Positions 24,496 through 33,722 of a stretch of 64,000 nucleotides of DNA are shown here, piece after piece. Under the pieces are notes generated by a model, which did not search any database, was not told where the DNA came from, and saw only the letters and a list, made by a program, of their open reading frames with translations. Each line of letters starts with the position of its first letter. Within the stretch, counting starts at the first letter, position 1. The translations under genes and the position numbers were made by a program. Origin of the DNA: GWF2-50-93 sp049297395 (GTDB taxonomy: Bacteria; Verrucomicrobiota; Lentisphaeria; Victivallales; GWF2-50-93); assembly GCA_049297395.1 (NCBI GenBank), contig JBAQUG010000499.1, forward strand, positions 1-64,000, in the 5' to 3' direction.

Positions 24496-27400
24496 ATGAA
24501 AGCAAACTTGATCCAGGTATTTTTGATGGCATCCACCATTGTTTCATTGGCGTATGCCCGCGCCGAATCGTCTTCCATCACAGCTCCCAATAAAACCGTC
24601 ACATTGCGCGGGTATGGCGAGGTGAGTGCGGTGTTTAGTGATGGACGGGCAGATTTCTTCTGTGAAGACGGGACAAAGGCGGACATGGTTCTAGGCAAGC
24701 TGCTTGCGGATCTATTCTGGGATGCCGGCGAATCCCATGTGGAGAAAAAGATTAAAATCGGCGGAGCCGAAATTATCCTGCACCAGTGGCAGCCTTACGG
24801 TGTGATGGTGGCGGCCGTCGTGGATAGACGTGTTGTGTTTATTGGCGCGGAAACGGAAGAGTCCCTGTTGCGGCTGGTGGAAAAAGAGCCGCTTATTTTG
24901 AAAAATGAAGCACGTTTTCATCCGCTTAAACCGTATCCTCTTTATCTGGACTTCTTCGACTTGCGTGCATTCAAGGCCTATACGCATGCAATGTCGTCGC
25001 CCCGGGGCGACGGACTTGCCAGCCACTGGAAGTTTATCAGGAAGTTCGGCATGGGGGGGATCGCCTTCCAAAACCCCTGCCTATGGATGAACAGCCCCGC
25101 GCCGGGCGTGGTAGAATGGGCGCCCGTAGACTATGAGATGAACGAGGCGCGGCGCCAGGGCGGTTTGATCGTGTGCTGCCCCTACATCGGCGGCGAGGTG
25201 CCGCTCTGGATGTACAACCAGGCGCCATCCGACATGACTGCGGCCTCGCCGACCAGCCTCATCGGTGCATGGGGATGCGCGGGATGCGCGGGCGCACATT
25301 ACGAGAGCTGGGGGATGCCGTTTGAAAAACGCCAGTCGACCAGCCTTGCTTTCCTGCGTCAAATCATGGATCGCTACAAGGACAATCCCTCTCTTGGAGC
25401 GTGGCAGCCCTACACCGGCGAGCCGGGAGGCGAGTATGGACTGCATGACCGCACCAGTGAATGCTGGGATTACTCTCCACGCGGGCAGGAATGCATGCGT
25501 CAGTGGCTCAAGGACGTCAAGGGGCTGAGCCTGATGAAGCTGGGCGAACGGTGGCATGGAGATCCCGGCTTTTACAAATCATGGAGAGAGGTGTGCGTTC
25601 CCGATGTCCATTCGTTCTTCGGGGATCTTGACAAGCGCTGCCTCCGTCTCTCGGACGGCTGGCGGTGGCGGAAAGCGGCAGATGATCTGACTCCGCCGAG
25701 CGCCAGCGCCCCCGGCTGGGTTCCCGTGGAAATGCCTCCATCACAGCAGCAGGACTTTCTGCCGTGGGGCGCGGCGTTCTACCGGATCTCCTTTGATGGA
25801 GGCGAATGGACGAGGGCAAATGCCGGCAAAGAGTGGTATCTGGTCTGCGCGGCCGATATCCGCTCGCCGAAAGGAACATCTGTGTGGCTCAACGGGAAAT
25901 ATTTTGGTGAGCATAACTGCAAGGCCGGTGATGGAGCCCTGGGTCCCTTCGGCTTAAAAGTCACCAGTCTAATTAAGGAGACGGGGAACGAGCTTGTTCT
26001 TCTGGTGCCGTCCGGCAATTCCCCCAACTCAGAGGGAAAACTGTATGGACCGGTCTTCCTCAGCACCTCCGAACCGAAGTTCTATCCCTACCTGGGCATC
26101 CATCAGAATGCCCGCTATGTCGATCTTAAGGAATGGCAGGTATTCGGCATTTCGCGTCTGCACCGGCAGATGCTGGAGACAGTCCGGGCGATCGATCCGG
26201 AGCGGCCACTCATCCTTTCGCCGGGGTCATGCGTCGAAATTATGGATCAGGCGGCCGATATGGCGGTAACTTTTGGTGCCGGCATGCAGATGACCGGACG
26301 CGAGGCGTGGTATCACCCGTGGTGGACGGGACTCGGACATGTGGCCGGCTTTTACGGCACCAGCGAGCCGGGAGACACTGCCCGCGGCAAGTCGCTGAGC
26401 CGCCTGCTCGGCTGGATCATGATGGACGCCGACTCGAACCATGATCTGTTCTGGACTCTCGAGGATTATATCAAGGAGGAGAAGGATAATGGATGGTTCA
26501 GCAAGAACCAGGCGGTCTTCCGTCTGTTCGGAAAATACCTGCGCGCCGATCCCAAAATCGTGATCCTCCGATCCGTGGTGTCCATGCGGCTTAATTCGCA
26601 GGCACCATGGGTGTGGGATGTCGGACGGGGCGAACTGCAGGGCCTGCATTTCGACAATGTCTACACGACGGAACGAGAACTGCTCAAGGGGCTGGTGGAT
26701 CCGTATCCCGCTCTTATCGACTCCGGTACCGAGTTTATGGATGTCGATACGGTGGCGGCTCTCCGAAGCTACGTAGAGAAAGGCGGCACATTTGTCGCCC
26801 TGCACAACACGGGACGCCACAGCACGCTGGAGCCCGATACGTGGCCGGTGTCCCAATTGACGGGCTTCAAAGTCGTGGCTCAGGGCAAGCGCGGCAAGAT
26901 CACATTCCGTTCCACATCTGAGCCACTCTTCAAGGAATGGGCGGGCAAGGAGTTCGAGGGAGAGGGGATGGCGATGGACTACATGGGAGCCGATTCCGCG
27001 AAAGGTGCGGGGATAGGGCTTGAGGCAAACGCCTCCGGCGCCACCGTTCTCGCCACATGGGACGACGGCACCGTGGCGGTTGGCTGCCGCAAACTTGGCA
27101 AAGGCAGGGTCATCGTCCTTGGTTCGACGTTCTGGAGGAACGGTAAGGATGTCTCAGGCGCATGGAAGTCGCAGGGCGCAGTCGAGGCGGCGTTCTTCGA
27201 GCGGCTCCTCGCCGACATCGGCGTCGCCCGCGATGCAGACGCCGGATCTTCTTCCGTATGGGCTCGCAAATATGTCAGTAAAAATGGATTGCAGGACTGG
27301 CTCATTGCCTATAACAGCGCCGATGCAGCGCTGAAGACCGATCTATTCCTCAAAACGGCGCAGCCGCCATCGGAAGTCTTTGATCTGGTGGAGAGGAAGT

Positions 27401-28470
27401 CCGTACCGTTCGAAATCTCCCCCGATGGCTTGATAAAACTCAGGGATATTTCCTTTTCCGGACACGCGGTCAGGGCATTCGCCGTAAAGCGTGCGGGATT
27501 TGCCGGCGCTCTTTCCGTCTGGTGGGGTGAGAAACTGAAATACTGGAAGAAGAATAAGATTAATGAGGTTGATCTTGACGCCATCGGCTTCCCGAAGAAT
27601 AATCCCGACGCGGTTGCGTTCGAGAAGTGGTCGTTCATCACCGATCCCGACGGGAAGATGACCACGTCCGGCCAATGGATGACGCCCGGATTCGACGATT
27701 CGGCGTGGACGAAACTGCCAGCAGGCCCGTGGAACCTGATAGACGAAAAGTTGAAGGACTACAGGGACGTAGGGTTGTATCGGGCTAAGTTTATAGTGCC
27801 TCGAGAATGGAAAGGGCGCAGGATAATTCTGAATCTCTACGGTTTCAACAACCCCATCGTCCAGGACGAGGGCGAATTCTTTGTCAACGGGAAATCCATT
27901 ACCACCTACAAGGCGCATGGCTGGAATCAAACATACAACTATGATGCCACGGAAATGATCGTTGACGGCGACAACGCACTGACGGTGAAGGTGAAAGGCG
28001 GAAAAGAGCTCTCCGGAATATGCGGCACGGTGTGGTTTTCCGCTGAGCGCAAGCTTGAGCCGCTGATCGACCTTGCTGGCTCATGGCGCGCGGTAAAGGC
28101 GGATTTCGTCACCACCGAGACGGCGAGTATTCCGGGCAAGTTCACGGGAAGCCATCTGCGGCGGATTATTGACATTCCGGCGGAATGGAACGGGAAGAGC
28201 GTCTTCCTGCATTTCGAGTCGCCCTCCCAATGGGTGGGAAGTGTGGTCGTCAACGGCCATCCTGTCAACTACAACAGCTACCTGCATCCATTTGGATTGA
28301 GAACCGAGGTCAATATCACGCAGTTCATGAAATACGGAACCTCAAATCTCATCGAGTTGTGGCCGTACCAGACGATCTCCTCGACCGGCGGCACAGGCGG
28401 TGGCGGCGGAGAGAAGGAGCGGACAGAGGCGATCTCAGCTATTGGAGTGGGTTGTGAAAGACAAAAGTAA
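24496..28470 (+). CDS. Secreted GH42-like multidomain glycosidase
   Basis: The 1324-residue protein has a signal peptide (about 1-23, ending AYARA). A TIM-barrel segment follows with the acid/base candidate Glu309 in YTGEPGGEYG. A jelly-roll sugar-binding domain (about 385-520, WGAAFYRISF, VWLNGKYFG) seems inserted in the barrel, which resumes at LHRQMLETVRAIDPERP. A beta-galactosidase trimerisation-like domain (about 730-890, LRSYVEKGGTFVAL) and two further GH2-type jelly rolls complete it. It probably attacks a beta-linked glycan outside the cell. The nucleophile is not certain. The ATG at 24496 has GGGAG six bases upstream. It overlaps the next gene as TAATG. Confidence 0.7.
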   Translation: MKANLIQVFLMASTIVSLAYARAESSSITAPNKTVTLRGYGEVSAVFSDGRADFFCEDGTKADMVLGKLLADLFWDAGESHVEKKIKIGGAEIILHQWQPYGVMVAAVVDRRVVFIGAETEESLLRLVEKEPLILKNEARFHPLKPYPLYLDFFDLRAFKAYTHAMSSPRGDGLASHWKFIRKFGMGGIAFQNPCLWMNSPAPGVVEWAPVDYEMNEARRQGGLIVCCPYIGGEVPLWMYNQAPSDMTAASPTSLIGAWGCAGCAGAHYESWGMPFEKRQSTSLAFLRQIMDRYKDNPSLGAWQPYTGEPGGEYGLHDRTSECWDYSPRGQECMRQWLKDVKGLSLMKLGERWHGDPGFYKSWREVCVPDVHSFFGDLDKRCLRLSDGWRWRKAADDLTPPSASAPGWVPVEMPPSQQQDFLPWGAAFYRISFDGGEWTRANAGKEWYLVCAADIRSPKGTSVWLNGKYFGEHNCKAGDGALGPFGLKVTSLIKETGNELVLLVPSGNSPNSEGKLYGPVFLSTSEPKFYPYLGIHQNARYVDLKEWQVFGISRLHRQMLETVRAIDPERPLILSPGSCVEIMDQAADMAVTFGAGMQMTGREAWYHPWWTGLGHVAGFYGTSEPGDTARGKSLSRLLGWIMMDADSNHDLFWTLEDYIKEEKDNGWFSKNQAVFRLFGKYLRADPKIVILRSVVSMRLNSQAPWVWDVGRGELQGLHFDNVYTTERELLKGLVDPYPALIDSGTEFMDVDTVAALRSYVEKGGTFVALHNTGRHSTLEPDTWPVSQLTGFKVVAQGKRGKITFRSTSEPLFKEWAGKEFEGEGMAMDYMGADSAKGAGIGLEANASGATVLATWDDGTVAVGCRKLGKGRVIVLGSTFWRNGKDVSGAWKSQGAVEAAFFERLLADIGVARDADAGSSSVWARKYVSKNGLQDWLIAYNSADAALKTDLFLKTAQPPSEVFDLVERKSVPFEISPDGLIKLRDISFSGHAVRAFAVKRAGFAGALSVWWGEKLKYWKKNKINEVDLDAIGFPKNNPDAVAFEKWSFITDPDGKMTTSGQWMTPGFDDSAWTKLPAGPWNLIDEKLKDYRDVGLYRAKFIVPREWKGRRIILNLYGFNNPIVQDEGEFFVNGKSITTYKAHGWNQTYNYDATEMIVDGDNALTVKVKGGKELSGICGTVWFSAERKLEPLIDLAGSWRAVKADFVTTETASIPGKFTGSHLRRIIDIPAEWNGKSVFLHFESPSQWVGSVVVNGHPVNYNSYLHPFGLRTEVNITQFMKYGTSNLIELWPYQTISSTGGTGGGGGEKERTEAISAIGVGCERQK

Positions 28471-29246
28471 TGAGCAGGGGGAATCAAGTGAATATTCCAA
28501 TCAAATTGGTGCTGATGACAGTGGGAATCCTTTTTATGACGGATCTCATTCTTCTTGACAATTGCGCTTGCAAGGTGTGTGCGGAAGAAGTCAGGGGACC
28601 GGCTCCTAAAGAACCTGTTCCTGAAAGTCCTGTGAAAAACAATGGTCCGGTAAACCTTTTGAAAAATGCGGGTTTCGAGGAATGGGGCAAAGGGAAAAAT
28701 AGTCCATACGGCAAGGTTCCTCCACCTAAAATAAGTTCCGACGGTGTGCCGGACGCGTGGGAGTCATATCAGGCTCCTTACGAGTCGCCGGAGAAGCAGG
28801 AATTCAAGGCGGGTGGAAGCCTGGGCAAGGACACCGTGGTCAAACACGATGGCGGTGCTTCACTCCTGATGGAAAATAAATTTACAACCGACACCATCTG
28901 CATTCAGCAGGACATGGAAGTGGAGCCAGACACCAGTTATATGCTCAAGTGTTTATTTAAAGGTGACAGTATTGAACTGAACAGCGGCGATGGTTGTGGT
29001 GCGATTGTCTGGGTGATTCCTGCATCTAAGAAGGATCTCTGGTCGCAGCAGGAATCCATGGCGAGAAATCCGCAGCCGAACAAGGGGAGTTTCGACTGGA
29101 GCACCTTCTCCTTTCGTATTGACACGGGTTCTGAGACGAATTGGATGAAGATCGACTTTCAATTGCGCCGCGCATCAGGCAGATTATGGATGGATGACGT
29201 CCAGCTGATCAAGCTGGAAAAGATAAAAAGGGTGGAAACTTACTAA
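28470..29246 (+). CDS. Secreted carbohydrate-binding-like protein
   Basis: The 258-residue protein has an N-terminal hydrophobic export segment (about 10-38) and a beta-sandwich region opening NLLKNAGFEEWG, the start typical of CBM4/9-like and related binding modules. It continues with VKHDGGASLLM and ends in a strand WMDDVQLIKLE, also typical. No catalytic residues are visible. The ATG overlaps the stop of the GH42-like gene (TAATG), so translation is coupled; a GTG at 28488 with GGGGGA upstream is an alternative start. It probably binds the substrate of its neighbour. Confidence 0.65.
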   Translation: MSRGNQVNIPIKLVLMTVGILFMTDLILLDNCACKVCAEEVRGPAPKEPVPESPVKNNGPVNLLKNAGFEEWGKGKNSPYGKVPPPKISSDGVPDAWESYQAPYESPEKQEFKAGGSLGKDTVVKHDGGASLLMENKFTTDTICIQQDMEVEPDTSYMLKCLFKGDSIELNSGDGCGAIVWVIPASKKDLWSQQESMARNPQPNKGSFDWSTFSFRIDTGSETNWMKIDFQLRRASGRLWMDDVQLIKLEKIKRVETY

Positions 29247-29292
29247 TATTAAGTGTTTTGAAAAGGAGATCAGCATATGAGAAACACAACGA

Positions 29293-30360
29293 TTGCCAGA
29301 TCAGTTGCGACTGGCAGGGAAATTTATTTCTCTCTCCGGAGAAACTGCAATTCCGGATTTTGCTGTCAAGGATAATTTGCCTACTGAGGGCGGGCTGCTT
29401 ACTCTCCCGTGGGATCGCCATTGGCCATCGGTCGCTGGAAACGCCGGGCTCCTGGAAAAATTCGCGGCTTTCACGGAAAGGAAGGTCAGCGGTTATTCGG
29501 AAATGGCCGTATGGCACAGCTGGCAGTCGCCGGCATACCTTGAAACATCCTATTACACTTACATCCGCCTGTGGATGACATGCAATTACAATCTCTCCCA
29601 GTCGGCATACGACGAAAGCCGTTTCTTCGATTATGCCAGTACATCCTCTCTCGAAAATGCGAAAGTCGCAGACGGAAAGATCCATCTTCCAGGCGGGACA
29701 TACAGGCGTCTCACACTTCCTTTCGCAATTATACTGACTGAGAAACTCTGGAAGAAAATCAAGGAATGCGTGAAGGCTGGAGTCGAACTGGTCTTCATAG
29801 GACCGCCACCTCACAGACTTCTGGAAAGCGGCAGGGAAATATCCGAGGAATTCTGTAGTTTGTGCGGAATTGAACATGTCGATTTCAAACGCTACCATTC
29901 CTGGCTCTCATCGCACAAGCCACTGCCGAAATTCGATGACTGGGAACCTCAGATGATTGATTTTGCGTTCCCGGTGACCCCTCTGAAGGGTACCGATACA
30001 TTGAAGGACAGCGACGGGGAGATTATAGGCGTGCGAAATCCGCAGAAAGGTGTCACATGGCTGACCACTCCGGATCCGCGCGGGCTTTTCCACAGGAACA
30101 TTCCCGCGATTCAGCCTTCTGGAATTGAGATAGAACATTTTGGACGATCGAACTACAGAATTCTCCAGGATCCAAAGAGACCTTCGGAATTCATACTTGT
30201 CTGCGCATCGCGCATGGATGAAGAGCTGCATGATGTTTTCAGCGTTGGCGGAAAGAAGATTGCATTGAAAGGCGGCTGCTGGGCCGCTTTGAGGTTCTCC
30301 AAAGGCCGCATCGTCGACAAGATGCTGGACAAGGATGTTAAATTCAATCAAGACCGCTGA
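29293..30360 (+). CDS. Glycosidase C-terminal fragment (GATase1/trimerisation-like), probable 5' frameshift
   Basis: The 355-residue reading frame resembles the part of large glycosidases that holds a Rossmann-like trimerisation or GATase-1 domain: FDYASTSSLENAKVADGKI, YRRLTLPFAIILTEKLWKKI and AGVELVFIGPPPHRLL. There is no catalytic barrel. A strong ribosome site AAAAGGAG (29261-29268) and ATG (29277) lie just upstream but in another frame, which reaches a stop after about 32 codons. The only start in the main frame is a TTG at 29293. Either one base has been gained or lost near 29300, or the gene is decaying. It follows the binding-protein gene on the same strand. Confidence 0.5.
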   Translation: MPDQLRLAGKFISLSGETAIPDFAVKDNLPTEGGLLTLPWDRHWPSVAGNAGLLEKFAAFTERKVSGYSEMAVWHSWQSPAYLETSYYTYIRLWMTCNYNLSQSAYDESRFFDYASTSSLENAKVADGKIHLPGGTYRRLTLPFAIILTEKLWKKIKECVKAGVELVFIGPPPHRLLESGREISEEFCSLCGIEHVDFKRYHSWLSSHKPLPKFDDWEPQMIDFAFPVTPLKGTDTLKDSDGEIIGVRNPQKGVTWLTTPDPRGLFHRNIPAIQPSGIEIEHFGRSNYRILQDPKRPSEFILVCASRMDEELHDVFSVGGKKIALKGGCWAALRFSKGRIVDKMLDKDVKFNQDR

Positions 30361-30399
30361 ATAGCAGGTCGAGAAACATATATGCCGGTCCGCAAAAAC

Positions 30400-30480
30400 G
30401 TAACCGTTAAGGATCCGCTAAGCTGGACGGCATAGCCACATCTTGTGCGTTAAAGTATGGAGTCCCGAGCCCTCGGGCGG
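30400..30480. repeat. Partial copies of palindromic elements
   Basis: GTAACCGTTAAG at 30400-30411 matches the left terminal repeat of the 54.9-kb element. GTTAAAGTATG near 30453 matches the arm at 42-52, and CCCGAG-CC-CTCGGG forms a short hairpin close to 30475. It lies between two convergent genes and may serve as a terminator. Confidence 0.5.
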
Positions 30481-30485
30481 AGAGT

Positions 30486-31361
30486 TTATCCAACCTTGGT
30501 GTCTTTCTTCTTGCCCTTGCTCTGACCTTGCAGAAAGCTGTTCCTGTAGAGTCCGGGGCTCGTCCCCGTATTTTTCCTGAATATCCTGCTGAAATAGGCC
30601 TGGTCCGGGAACCCCGAGTTGATTGCGACTTTCGCAATCGGAACGTCGGTGTGCTGAAGCCAGTTCATCGCCTGTTTCATGCGGACGGATGTCAGATAGT
30701 CCACAGGGGAGAACCCGACCCGTTTCTTGAAGAGCCGGTAGAAATGGCCTTCGCTGTAGTCAAATTTAAAAGCCAAGTCCGAGATCGAGAAACTTTCCGA
30801 AAAATGATCGTTTATGTATTTCACCGAAGCCTCTATCTTGTCGTCGGTAGGACTTGCTCCGTCCTGCAGGGTTTTAAGGAAAAGGACAAAAACATCCAGG
30901 ATCCTGGCGTCGAAGACCGGACCTGCAAGACGCGGCTTCCTCTGGGTGATGAACCAGAATTTTTCCACCAGGGCAGACAGCTCCTCCGAATTTGCGGATA
31001 CGGGCTTTGCGATATTGCAGTTCTCCACGGCCTGTCCATTGAACCCTATCCATACCGTATCCATCGTGGACTCCGAATCCTCGCAATGCGAGATGCCCGG
31101 AGGGACAAGGACGATATCGAAGGGATGAATCGATCTGTTTTCTTCACAGAGAAGATGTCCGTCTCCCCTGAATATGCAGATGAACTCCCAGAAACCGTGG
31201 GCCGTGGGGGTTTTTGATTTTCTTGGGCCTGCAAAGCGCTCCACGTACAGCGGGGTAAGCCATGAGGAGCGGCCGGGACTGCTATCTCCTTCCCATAAAC
31301 TGCTGCTGAAATGGGAGGGACCCTTGTAAATGTTATGATTGATCATGTCATAATTGTCCAA
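30486..31361 (-). CDS. AraC-family regulator with cupin sensor domain
   Basis: The 291-residue protein has an N-terminal cupin sensor (FICIFRGDGHLLCEE, IVLVPPGISH) and a C-terminal AraC-type double helix-turn-helix (FSISDLAFKFDYSEGHFYRL and PIAKVAINSGFPDQAYFSRI). Such regulators usually activate sugar-use genes on binding a saccharide. It is divergent from the zinc dehydrogenase gene at the head of a 13-kb plus-strand cluster, its probable target. GTCATAAT occurs on either side of the divergent region (31347, 31415). Confidence 0.88.
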   Translation of the reverse strand: MDNYDMINHNIYKGPSHFSSSLWEGDSSPGRSSWLTPLYVERFAGPRKSKTPTAHGFWEFICIFRGDGHLLCEENRSIHPFDIVLVPPGISHCEDSESTMDTVWIGFNGQAVENCNIAKPVSANSEELSALVEKFWFITQRKPRLAGPVFDARILDVFVLFLKTLQDGASPTDDKIEASVKYINDHFSESFSISDLAFKFDYSEGHFYRLFKKRVGFSPVDYLTSVRMKQAMNWLQHTDVPIAKVAINSGFPDQAYFSRIFRKNTGTSPGLYRNSFLQGQSKGKKKDTKVG

Positions 31362-31468
31362 ATATAATAATTGATTTATCCATAGAATAATACATCCTGA
31401 TTCTGTATAATAAAGTCATAATATTAAAAAACATTCACGGGAAAATAAATATCAACCTGGAGGTTTCA

Positions 31469-32464
31469 ATGAAGGCTGCATTCAGGAAAAAAGGGAAATA
31501 TTATATCAAGGATCTGGAGAGGCGCAAACTTGGCCTCGGACAGATCAGGGTTGCGGTTGATGCGTGTGGAATATGCGGGACAGACATCCATTCCGATTCA
31601 GAGCAGGAGGAGATGTTCGGGCATGAGATCGCCGGAAGAATCATTGAGACTGGAGAAGGTGTCAACTGGCTTAAAGCGGGGCAGAAAATAGTTCTGGACT
31701 CCGCGACGCCATGCGGCAAGTGCGACAACTGCAAGAATACGAAGCAGGAGCTGTGTACCGACATCCAGAGCATCTGGTTTGTCCCGAGTTTCGGCTTTGC
31801 CGAGGAGATTATAGCTCCCGCTGTTTGCGCAATATCCTGTGAAGACATTGAACCCGCTGTCGCAAGTCTCCAGGAGCCTCTCGGAGTGGCGATTGATCTG
31901 GTGAGGCTTGCCGACATCCGACCTGAATCCAACGTTCTCGTCATGGGGCCCGGCCCCATCGGACTCATGGCTCTGGCGCTAGTAAAAAGAATGGGGGCGC
32001 GCAGGGTTTTCATGTCGGCATTCAAAAAAGAGAAGATCCGCTGTGAAATGGCGAAAAAACTCGGTGCCGATGAAGTGATTGATCCATCGGAATGCGAACT
32101 CACTGACAAATCGTTCGGATGCCAGATTGACAGGATTCTTGTGACAACGCCTCCGCCTACATTGAATGATGCATTCAAGGTTGCGGCAAAGGGAGGCATT
32201 GTCTCATTCATAGGGATCGGGCACGGGGAGAGGGCTTTCTGCAAGTTTGATGCAAACGCATTTCATTTCAAGAAACTCCAGCTGAGGGCGTCATTCGCTT
32301 CTCCGGCATTATACGGGCCTCTGGCACTCCAGTATCTCAGAGAGGGAGTTATTGACGGGAAGTCCCTTGTTTCACACCGGTTCCCCCTGGAGAAGATCGA
32401 GGAGGCGATGAAAGTCGCGTCGGATCCGGCCATTTCCCTGAAAGTGGTGGTCACTTCAAAATAA
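31469..32464 (+). CDS. Zinc-dependent alcohol/polyol dehydrogenase
   Basis: The 331-residue protein is a medium-chain dehydrogenase. The catalytic zinc set is the Cys of CGICGTD and the GHE motif; the structural zinc is held by CGKCDNCKNTKQELC. A Rossmann fold follows (VMGPGPIGLMAL). Relatives oxidise sorbitol, threonine or galactitol with NAD. It is the first gene of the cluster divergent from the AraC regulator, with GGAGG ahead of its ATG. The substrate is likely a sugar alcohol or sugar. Confidence 0.85.
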   Translation: MKAAFRKKGKYYIKDLERRKLGLGQIRVAVDACGICGTDIHSDSEQEEMFGHEIAGRIIETGEGVNWLKAGQKIVLDSATPCGKCDNCKNTKQELCTDIQSIWFVPSFGFAEEIIAPAVCAISCEDIEPAVASLQEPLGVAIDLVRLADIRPESNVLVMGPGPIGLMALALVKRMGARRVFMSAFKKEKIRCEMAKKLGADEVIDPSECELTDKSFGCQIDRILVTTPPPTLNDAFKVAAKGGIVSFIGIGHGERAFCKFDANAFHFKKLQLRASFASPALYGPLALQYLREGVIDGKSLVSHRFPLEKIEEAMKVASDPAISLKVVVTSK

Positions 32465-32494
32465 AAGGGCAAACAGGTTTGGAAAGGGTTGGGG

Positions 32495-32542
32495 TGCGGG
32501 GAAGGGAAGAACCTTTCCTTAAAAGGTTTTTCATTCCCCGCA
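32495..32542 (+). terminator. Long hairpin between dehydrogenase and URO-D genes
   Basis: TGCGGGGAA (32495-32503) pairs with TTCCCCGCA (32534-32542), enclosing AACCTTT/AAAGGTT (32510-32516, 32522-32528). Lacking a long U tract, it may be an attenuator, an mRNA-processing site or a palindromic element rather than a strong terminator. Confidence 0.5.
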
Positions 32543-32573
32543 TTCAAGTTCTTTCAAAAATGAGGTTGTTCCA

Positions 32574-33722
32574 ATGTCCATGAAAATTACAGGAAAACAG
32601 AGAATGTTGAATGCCTATCGGGGGAAATTCTCCGACAGGGTCGCCATCGCCCCTGAATTCTGGTATTATTATCCGGCGAAGCTCCTGGGCGTGGATATGA
32701 TTGAATTCGAACGGAAAGTCCCCTTCCACCAGGCTCTCAAGAAAACTTTCGAAACCTATGGATGTGAAGGCTGGGGTGCGGCATTCCCGTCAATTCCAAA
32801 CGACAAGGTAAAAACAGAGACCAAGGAAAAGTGGACTGATAAAGATACGCTTGAGGTCAGACATGTCACCAGCACATCCGCAGGCAGGCTTGAATCAGCT
32901 TCAGTGTTCAGCAGGGAAGAACCGAGCTGGGCCGTCGAACGTCCTGTGAAAAATATTGAGCATGATCTTGCGGCATGGGAAATCTGCGCCTTTGGCGGAA
33001 ATCCTGAGGACATGGACGTTTCAGGAATGGTAAAGGCATGGAATGAAGTCGGCGAAACCTATCTTCTTGAAGCATGGCTTGGCGCGCCGTTCTTTGATTT
33101 TTTCGCCGGATCCCGTGATGGCGGCTTCGAGACCGCCATTTTTGATTTCATGGATCCTGATTTCGAGCCCAAGCTGCATGAACTTCAGCAGCGGCATATT
33201 GAAAGGATGGTTTTGGTCGCAAGAACAATCTGCGAGAAAACTCCGTTTGAAAGTCTGGCCATCGGATGTTCCTGGAGCTGCAATTCGCTGATCGGCCCCG
33301 ATCTCTGGAGAAAATGGGACAAGCCGGTCATAAAGGCTGTCGCAGACGAGATTCACCGGCATGACAAGCTTCTCCACATCCATTTCCACGGAAAATGCAT
33401 GGAGACGGTTGCGGATTTCGCAGAAATTGGCATAGATTGCGTATGTCCGTTTGAAAGACCGCCGGGCGGAGATGTGAAGAATGCAGAAGATTTGAGGAAG
33501 GTTGCTGCGCTACTGAACGGAAAAACGACCATGAACGGGAACGTCCACACCGTCGAGACGCTTATCAAGGGTACTCCGGAGAAAGTGCGCTGCGAAGTTC
33601 GCGAAATCATGAAGGCATTCAAGGGGAATCCGCGTCTGATTCTCGGCACAGGCGACCAGGTCGGACGCGAAACCCCTGAAGAGAACATAATTGCAATGAT
33701 TGATGAAGGGAAGAGGACATGA
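32574..33722 (+). CDS. URO-D-like methyltransferase family protein
   Basis: The 382-residue protein has the URO-D TIM-barrel pattern: an ERML-type start (KQRMLNAYRGKFSDRVAIAPEFWYY), a central WSCNSLIGP block, HIHFHGKC where methyltransferases have H-x-C, and a C-terminal GTGDQVGRETPEENI. The last block replaces the cysteine of MtaA by GTGDQ, a variant shared with the protein at 62177. It overlaps the following SGNH gene by 4 bp (ATGA). Function and acceptor are unknown. Confidence 0.75.
   Translation: MSMKITGKQRMLNAYRGKFSDRVAIAPEFWYYYPAKLLGVDMIEFERKVPFHQALKKTFETYGCEGWGAAFPSIPNDKVKTETKEKWTDKDTLEVRHVTSTSAGRLESASVFSREEPSWAVERPVKNIEHDLAAWEICAFGGNPEDMDVSGMVKAWNEVGETYLLEAWLGAPFFDFFAGSRDGGFETAIFDFMDPDFEPKLHELQQRHIERMVLVARTICEKTPFESLAIGCSWSCNSLIGPDLWRKWDKPVIKAVADEIHRHDKLLHIHFHGKCMETVADFAEIGIDCVCPFERPPGGDVKNAEDLRKVAALLNGKTTMNGNVHTVETLIKGTPEKVRCEVREIMKAFKGNPRLILGTGDQVGRETPEENIIAMIDEGKRT

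Noticed and set aside
26227..26856. Minus-strand open frame of 209 codons in the GH42-like gene
   Set aside because: The plus-strand frame carries the recognisable domains; the antisense frame has no motif and no promoter.
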